Below, one piece after another: positions 61,435-64,000 of a DNA stretch of 64,000 nt; position 1 is the stretch's first letter, and the number at the start of each line of letters is the position of its first letter. Source of the stretch: Brucella tritici (GTDB lineage Bacteria > Pseudomonadota > Alphaproteobacteria > Rhizobiales > Rhizobiaceae); contig NZ_WBWA01000008.1 of NCBI RefSeq assembly GCF_008932295.1, positions 1 to 64,000 on the forward strand, in the 5' to 3' direction. The notes under the pieces are model-generated. The model was not told the DNA's origin and did no database searches. It worked only from the letters and a program-made list of their open reading frames with translations. The position numbers and the translations under genes were made by a program.

Positions 61435-61944
61435 TTAACGTTGGCCGCGCAGGCCCTTGTCAATGAGGCTAATTTGCGCGTTCAACATTTGGATCATATC
61501 CAGCAATCGTCCCGCTTCTTCCCTATGAGCTTGCCTGAACTGCTCGTCGCCGTTCTTAGCCGCCAACCTGTGAAGAAAATCCCAGACCGCTATACGAACA
61601 TCCATTTTATGGTTTGAAAGCTTTCGTAGGCCATTACGAGTATCGATCCCTAATTTTGAACCCCGTACAGACTCGAACTCGATCAGCAGTTCCAATGCCT
61701 CACGTACAGGATTCTCTGACATTGCGAAGCCACCGATTGCCCGCTCAACGGATTCTGATGAGATCGCTTCACCTGTAGAAACGCGCTTCAGCAGAGCGGC
61801 AGACCGATCATCAAAAAAATACACATGAGAGAGCTTTTCTAAGGCGTCCTCCATAAGTCGACGTTCATTTAACGAAAGGGTAGACTTCGCAATTTTCGCC
61901 AACCCGGCCAACACCTTGACAGCAACTAAAACCGGTTCACTCAT
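61435..61944 (-). CDS. Unknown protein next to attR (accessory gene)
   Basis: 169 residues from MSEPVLVAVKV (61944). Helical throughout, with LNERRLMEDALEKLSHVYFF, ALELLIEFESVRGSK and a C-terminal LLDMIQMLNAQISLIDKG. It is the only leftward gene at this end and is isolated between the rightward operon and attR, as lysogenic-conversion or defence genes often are. Function unknown. Confidence 0.7.
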   Translation of the reverse strand: MSEPVLVAVKVLAGLAKIAKSTLSLNERRLMEDALEKLSHVYFFDDRSAALLKRVSTGEAISSESVERAIGGFAMSENPVREALELLIEFESVRGSKLGIDTRNGLRKLSNHKMDVRIAVWDFLHRLAAKNGDEQFRQAHREEAGRLLDMIQMLNAQISLIDKGLRGQR

Positions 61945-62021
61945 CCCCAAAGCCCAAACACGATACGATTTAATGGAACTCCACCCGATGATTCAGCCAG
62001 AGTGGAGGACTGCTGCACCGA

Positions 62022-62047
62022 ATGTTGTACCGCTTTCAGTACAACAT
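62022..62047. repeat. Inverted ATGTTGTAC pair (putative integrase arm-type sites, right)
   Basis: ATGTTGTAC (62022-62030) and GTACAACAT (62039-62047) form an inverted pair about 78 bp inside attR. The same 9-mer occurs twice beside attL. Confidence 0.7.
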
Positions 62048-62107
62048 CCTTCAAGAAAATTCTCTTAACTAATTGCTTTAAATAGATAATCTTACCCCAA
62101 TCAATCC

Positions 62108-62137
62108 AATCGATCATGGGCGCAACGGCAAAGCGCA
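62108..62137. other. attR (dusA 5' region)
   Basis: The 8-mer ACGGCAAA (62125-62132) is shared with attL; the remaining matches are partial. Host dusA upstream sequence begins on the right of this point. Confidence 0.82.
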
Positions 62138-62450
62138 CATCCGGATAGTTGCGTTTTTTTGATTTTATTTCAGTCATTTATACAACAATCCTGAGAATGC
62201 GATTCAGTCGCAATCGGCGCTTTCGGCATTTATTTAAATTCGGAAGGGTGCCAAAAGCCACAATTGATCGAAATGATCAAGTTTCGCCAATATTGCAGTC
62301 GCCCCTCAATATAGTGAGCCGAAGCTAATTTTCATACCCGATGCGGGAACAGTATCTGCTCCAAAGACTGTCTTCTCACCCAATAAACATTATGATCGAT
62401 CACAGAAGCATGCTCCCGATTCTCATCTGCGTAGTTAAAGGAAATTCGAC

Positions 62451-63134
62451 GTGACCTCCTTTTCCCCTTTCGGCAAATCATTCGATGCGTTTCTGTTCGA
62501 CATGGACGGCACGATATTGAGTTCCATCGAAGCGACCGAACGTGTGTGGAGCGAATGGGCCATACGCCATGGCATTGATCCAGTCACATTCCTGCCGACG
62601 ATCCATGGTGTCCGGGCAGTTGAAACCGTCCGCCGTCTTGCTCTGCCGGGCGTGGACCCGATCCGCGAGGCGGAGATATTGCTTCAGGCCGAAATGGCGG
62701 ATCTGGACGGCATTGCACCTATTGACGGCGCATATGACTTCCTCAGTTCATTGCCGCAAGACCGTTGGGCAATCGTGACCTCGGCACCACTTGAACTTGC
62801 TACCCGTCGCGTCGCCGCAGCAGGACTGCCGATGCCGAAGACCATCGTTTCTGCCGAAGATGTGGAGCGTGGCAAGCCAAGCCCCGAATGTTTCCAGCTT
62901 GGCGCGAAACGACTTGGTTTCGATCCGCATAATTGCCTTGTGTTCGAGGATGCGCCAGCCGGTATCGTTGCAGGAGAAACTGCCGGTGCGAGCGTTGTCG
63001 TAGTCACCGCAACGCACCCGCATTCCCCAAAGACATCCCATCTGAGCATTGACAGTTATCGCTCACTGCAGCTCGACATTCTGGATGATGGCAGACTGGC
63101 GCTGGAACCGACCACGCCAATCTCGGTAGTTTAG
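62451..63134 (+). CDS. HAD-superfamily phosphatase
   Basis: 227 residues from a GTG start (62451). Motif I FDAFLFDMDGTILSS (nucleophile Asp), motif II VTSAPLE (Ser/Thr), motif III/Lys in RGKPSPECF and motif IV VFEDAPAGIVAG are intact. The helical cap suggests a sugar-phosphate or phosphoglycolate-type substrate. It is convergent with phnM. Confidence 0.9.
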   Translation: MTSFSPFGKSFDAFLFDMDGTILSSIEATERVWSEWAIRHGIDPVTFLPTIHGVRAVETVRRLALPGVDPIREAEILLQAEMADLDGIAPIDGAYDFLSSLPQDRWAIVTSAPLELATRRVAAAGLPMPKTIVSAEDVERGKPSPECFQLGAKRLGFDPHNCLVFEDAPAGIVAGETAGASVVVVTATHPHSPKTSHLSIDSYRSLQLDILDDGRLALEPTTPISVV

Positions 63135-63184
63135 AGCATAATCCGACCGGTGCCAAACGAGGACGATCAAGATTATGCGCTAAA
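63130..63184. repeat. Inverted repeat overlapping both convergent stops
   Basis: TTTAGAGCATAATC (63130-63143) and GATTATGCGCTAAA (63171-63184) are complementary with one mismatch. It overlaps the HAD stop and the phnM stop and likely ends transcripts from both sides. It resembles the dispersed element at 24163-24258 in its AGAGCAT-type ends. Confidence 0.7.
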
Positions 63185-64000
63185 TAACCCGCCGTCCCTC
63201 TCGCCAGACGGTGCGGATGATCGGAACGTGATCAGCAATCTGCACCCGGACCAGATCAGCCCGCTTGCCGGCAACGATCTCTCCGCGATCATCCAGCCCT
63301 ACCGCTTTGGCAGGGTTGGCGGAAACCAGACGAATGGCTTGCGGCAGCGAGATGTTTTCGGCGACATCAGCGAGAAAGAACGCCGATTGCATCATGCTGG
63401 CCGGAATATAGTCCGACGATATGATGTCGAGATTTCCGGCCTCCGCCAGTTCGCGCGCGGACACATTTCCCGAATGTGAACCGCCGCGTACGACGTTCGG
63501 CGCTCCCATAAGCACCGACATCCCGGATTCTTTTGATGCCTTCGCTGCCGTGTGTGTCGTGGGAAATTCCGCGACCCTTATTCCCTGCGCCTTTGCTTCC
63601 GCGACATGCTCTGGCGTCGCATCATCGTGGCTTGCCAGAATAACGCCGCGCTGGTGGCACAATTCGGCAATCGCCTTGCGTGTCGGCGCGGAATATTGCT
63701 GGGACTGCCCGATACGCCGCTCGCAATAGAGCCGGAATTCTTCTTCCGAGAATTTCAGCTTGCGGATGAAATAGGTCTTGTAGGTTTCGATATCCGTAAA
63801 CTGCCGCTGCCCCGGCGCGTGATCCATCAGCGACACCAGCCTGACCAGCGCCTGATTGCCAAACTGTTCGAAGGCCGGAAGGCAGTCCGGCGCCGAAACC
63901 TCGCAACGCAAATGCAGGAAATGGTCGGCGCGCAGACGGCCCGCATCGCGGCCTTCTGCAATTGCCGACGATAGCTTGCGCATATCGTCAATGCCCGTCT
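63180..64000 (-). CDS. phnM: Alpha-D-ribose 1-methylphosphonate 5-triphosphate diphosphatase (partial)
   Basis: The C-terminal 270 or so residues of PhnM, continuing beyond the window. Amidohydrolase-fold motifs HLRCEVSAPD, ILASHDDATPEHVAEA, MGAPNVVRGGSHSGNVSARELAE and SSDYIPASMMQ are specific to PhnM of the C-P lyase pathway of phosphonate use. The start is outside the window. Confidence 0.93.
   Translation of the reverse strand, partial: TGIDDMRKLSSAIAEGRDAGRLRADHFLHLRCEVSAPDCLPAFEQFGNQALVRLVSLMDHAPGQRQFTDIETYKTYFIRKLKFSEEEFRLYCERRIGQSQQYSAPTRKAIAELCHQRGVILASHDDATPEHVAEAKAQGIRVAEFPTTHTAAKASKESGMSVLMGAPNVVRGGSHSGNVSARELAEAGNLDIISSDYIPASMMQSAFFLADVAENISLPQAIRLVSANPAKAVGLDDRGEIVAGKRADLVRVQIADHVPIIRTVWREGRRVI

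Larger units (their letters stand above)
25221..62132. mobile_element. Complete-looking siphovirus-type prophage integrated in dusA
   Basis: The 36.9 kb element is bounded by the shared 8-mer ACGGCAAA at 25221-25228 and 62125-62132. It carries integrase, repressor/Cro, replication, HK97-type head, connector, long-tail (tape measure, J-like tip, fibre), lysis and late regulation genes. No essential module is obviously broken. A tape measure of 694 residues with no contractile sheath gene indicates a non-contractile long tail. Confidence 0.93.
61941..62177 (-). pseudogene. Displaced native 5' end of dusA
   Basis: The frame starts MTEIKSKKRNYPDV then RFAVAPMIDW, the normal DusA N-terminus, and runs into phage sequence (IDWGKIIYLKQ...) to a stop at 61941. 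Only codons from 62177 to about 62125 are host. It would give a 78-residue product without enzyme domains. Confidence 0.85.

Noticed and set aside
1-64000. CRISPR arrays, rRNA operons or insertion sequences
   Set aside because: No regular spaced repeats, rRNA segments or transposase genes were seen on reading through.

Overview
The window reads as the chromosome of a Brucellaceae member (Brucella/Ochrobactrum type) of the Rhizobiales. The evidence is gene order (dgt-argS-SPOR-nagZ-scpA-scpB-tatABC-serS-surE-pcm-LysM/M23 lipoprotein, plus exoR, cobT/cobS and phnM), moderate GC content and alphaproteobacterial regulatory signals such as a GAAC-N7-GAAC LexA box. No rRNA or CRISPR array is visible.

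Layout: (1) 1-127, the 5' end of a group II intron on the minus strand, placed directly after a Rho-independent terminator. (2) 187-15781, thirteen core genes all on the minus strand (cell wall, isoaspartate repair, Ser- and Arg-tRNA synthetases, Tat translocon, ScpAB condensin partners, NagZ, SPOR protein, dGTPase). (3) 15961-24162, short core units: ErpA-like Fe-S carrier, DUF533, ExoIII, ExoR, nuclease, UDG family, Lrp, CobT/CobS, DUF1289 and a retropepsin-like protease. (4) 24260-25282, dusA, whose first codons now come from a prophage. (5) 25221-62132, a complete-looking 36.9 kb siphovirus-type prophage with an HK97-like head. (6) 62451-64000, a HAD phosphatase and a partial phnM.

Prophage organisation: the integrase lies at the left end beside dusA, followed by a Dam-type methylase and a SOS-controlled Y-family polymerase cluster. 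A long minus-strand transcription unit then runs from about 57.0 kb down to 29.8 kb: Cro-like gene with an embedded initiator-like tRNA, CII-like, GapR-like, ParB/MT-A70 methylase, replication protein, NusG paralogue, HNH, terminase, portal, protease, capsid, connectors, tail, tail fibre with an SGNH esterase domain, endolysin, overlapping spanins and a terminator. A small CI-type repressor is divergent from the Cro-like gene. A second early operon (57.96-61.43 kb, plus strand) ends in a PrtN-family gene. Matching operators control both early units.

The main points of interest are these. dusA is interrupted and re-supplied with a start by the prophage. Four copies of a 9-bp motif flank the att sites and look like integrase arm sites. 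The prophage carries an initiator-like tRNA. A -1 frameshift is likely in the tail chaperone genes. The CI operators sit at the same distance from the -35 box in both early promoters. A phage NusG paralogue is present. The group II intron sits at a terminator.
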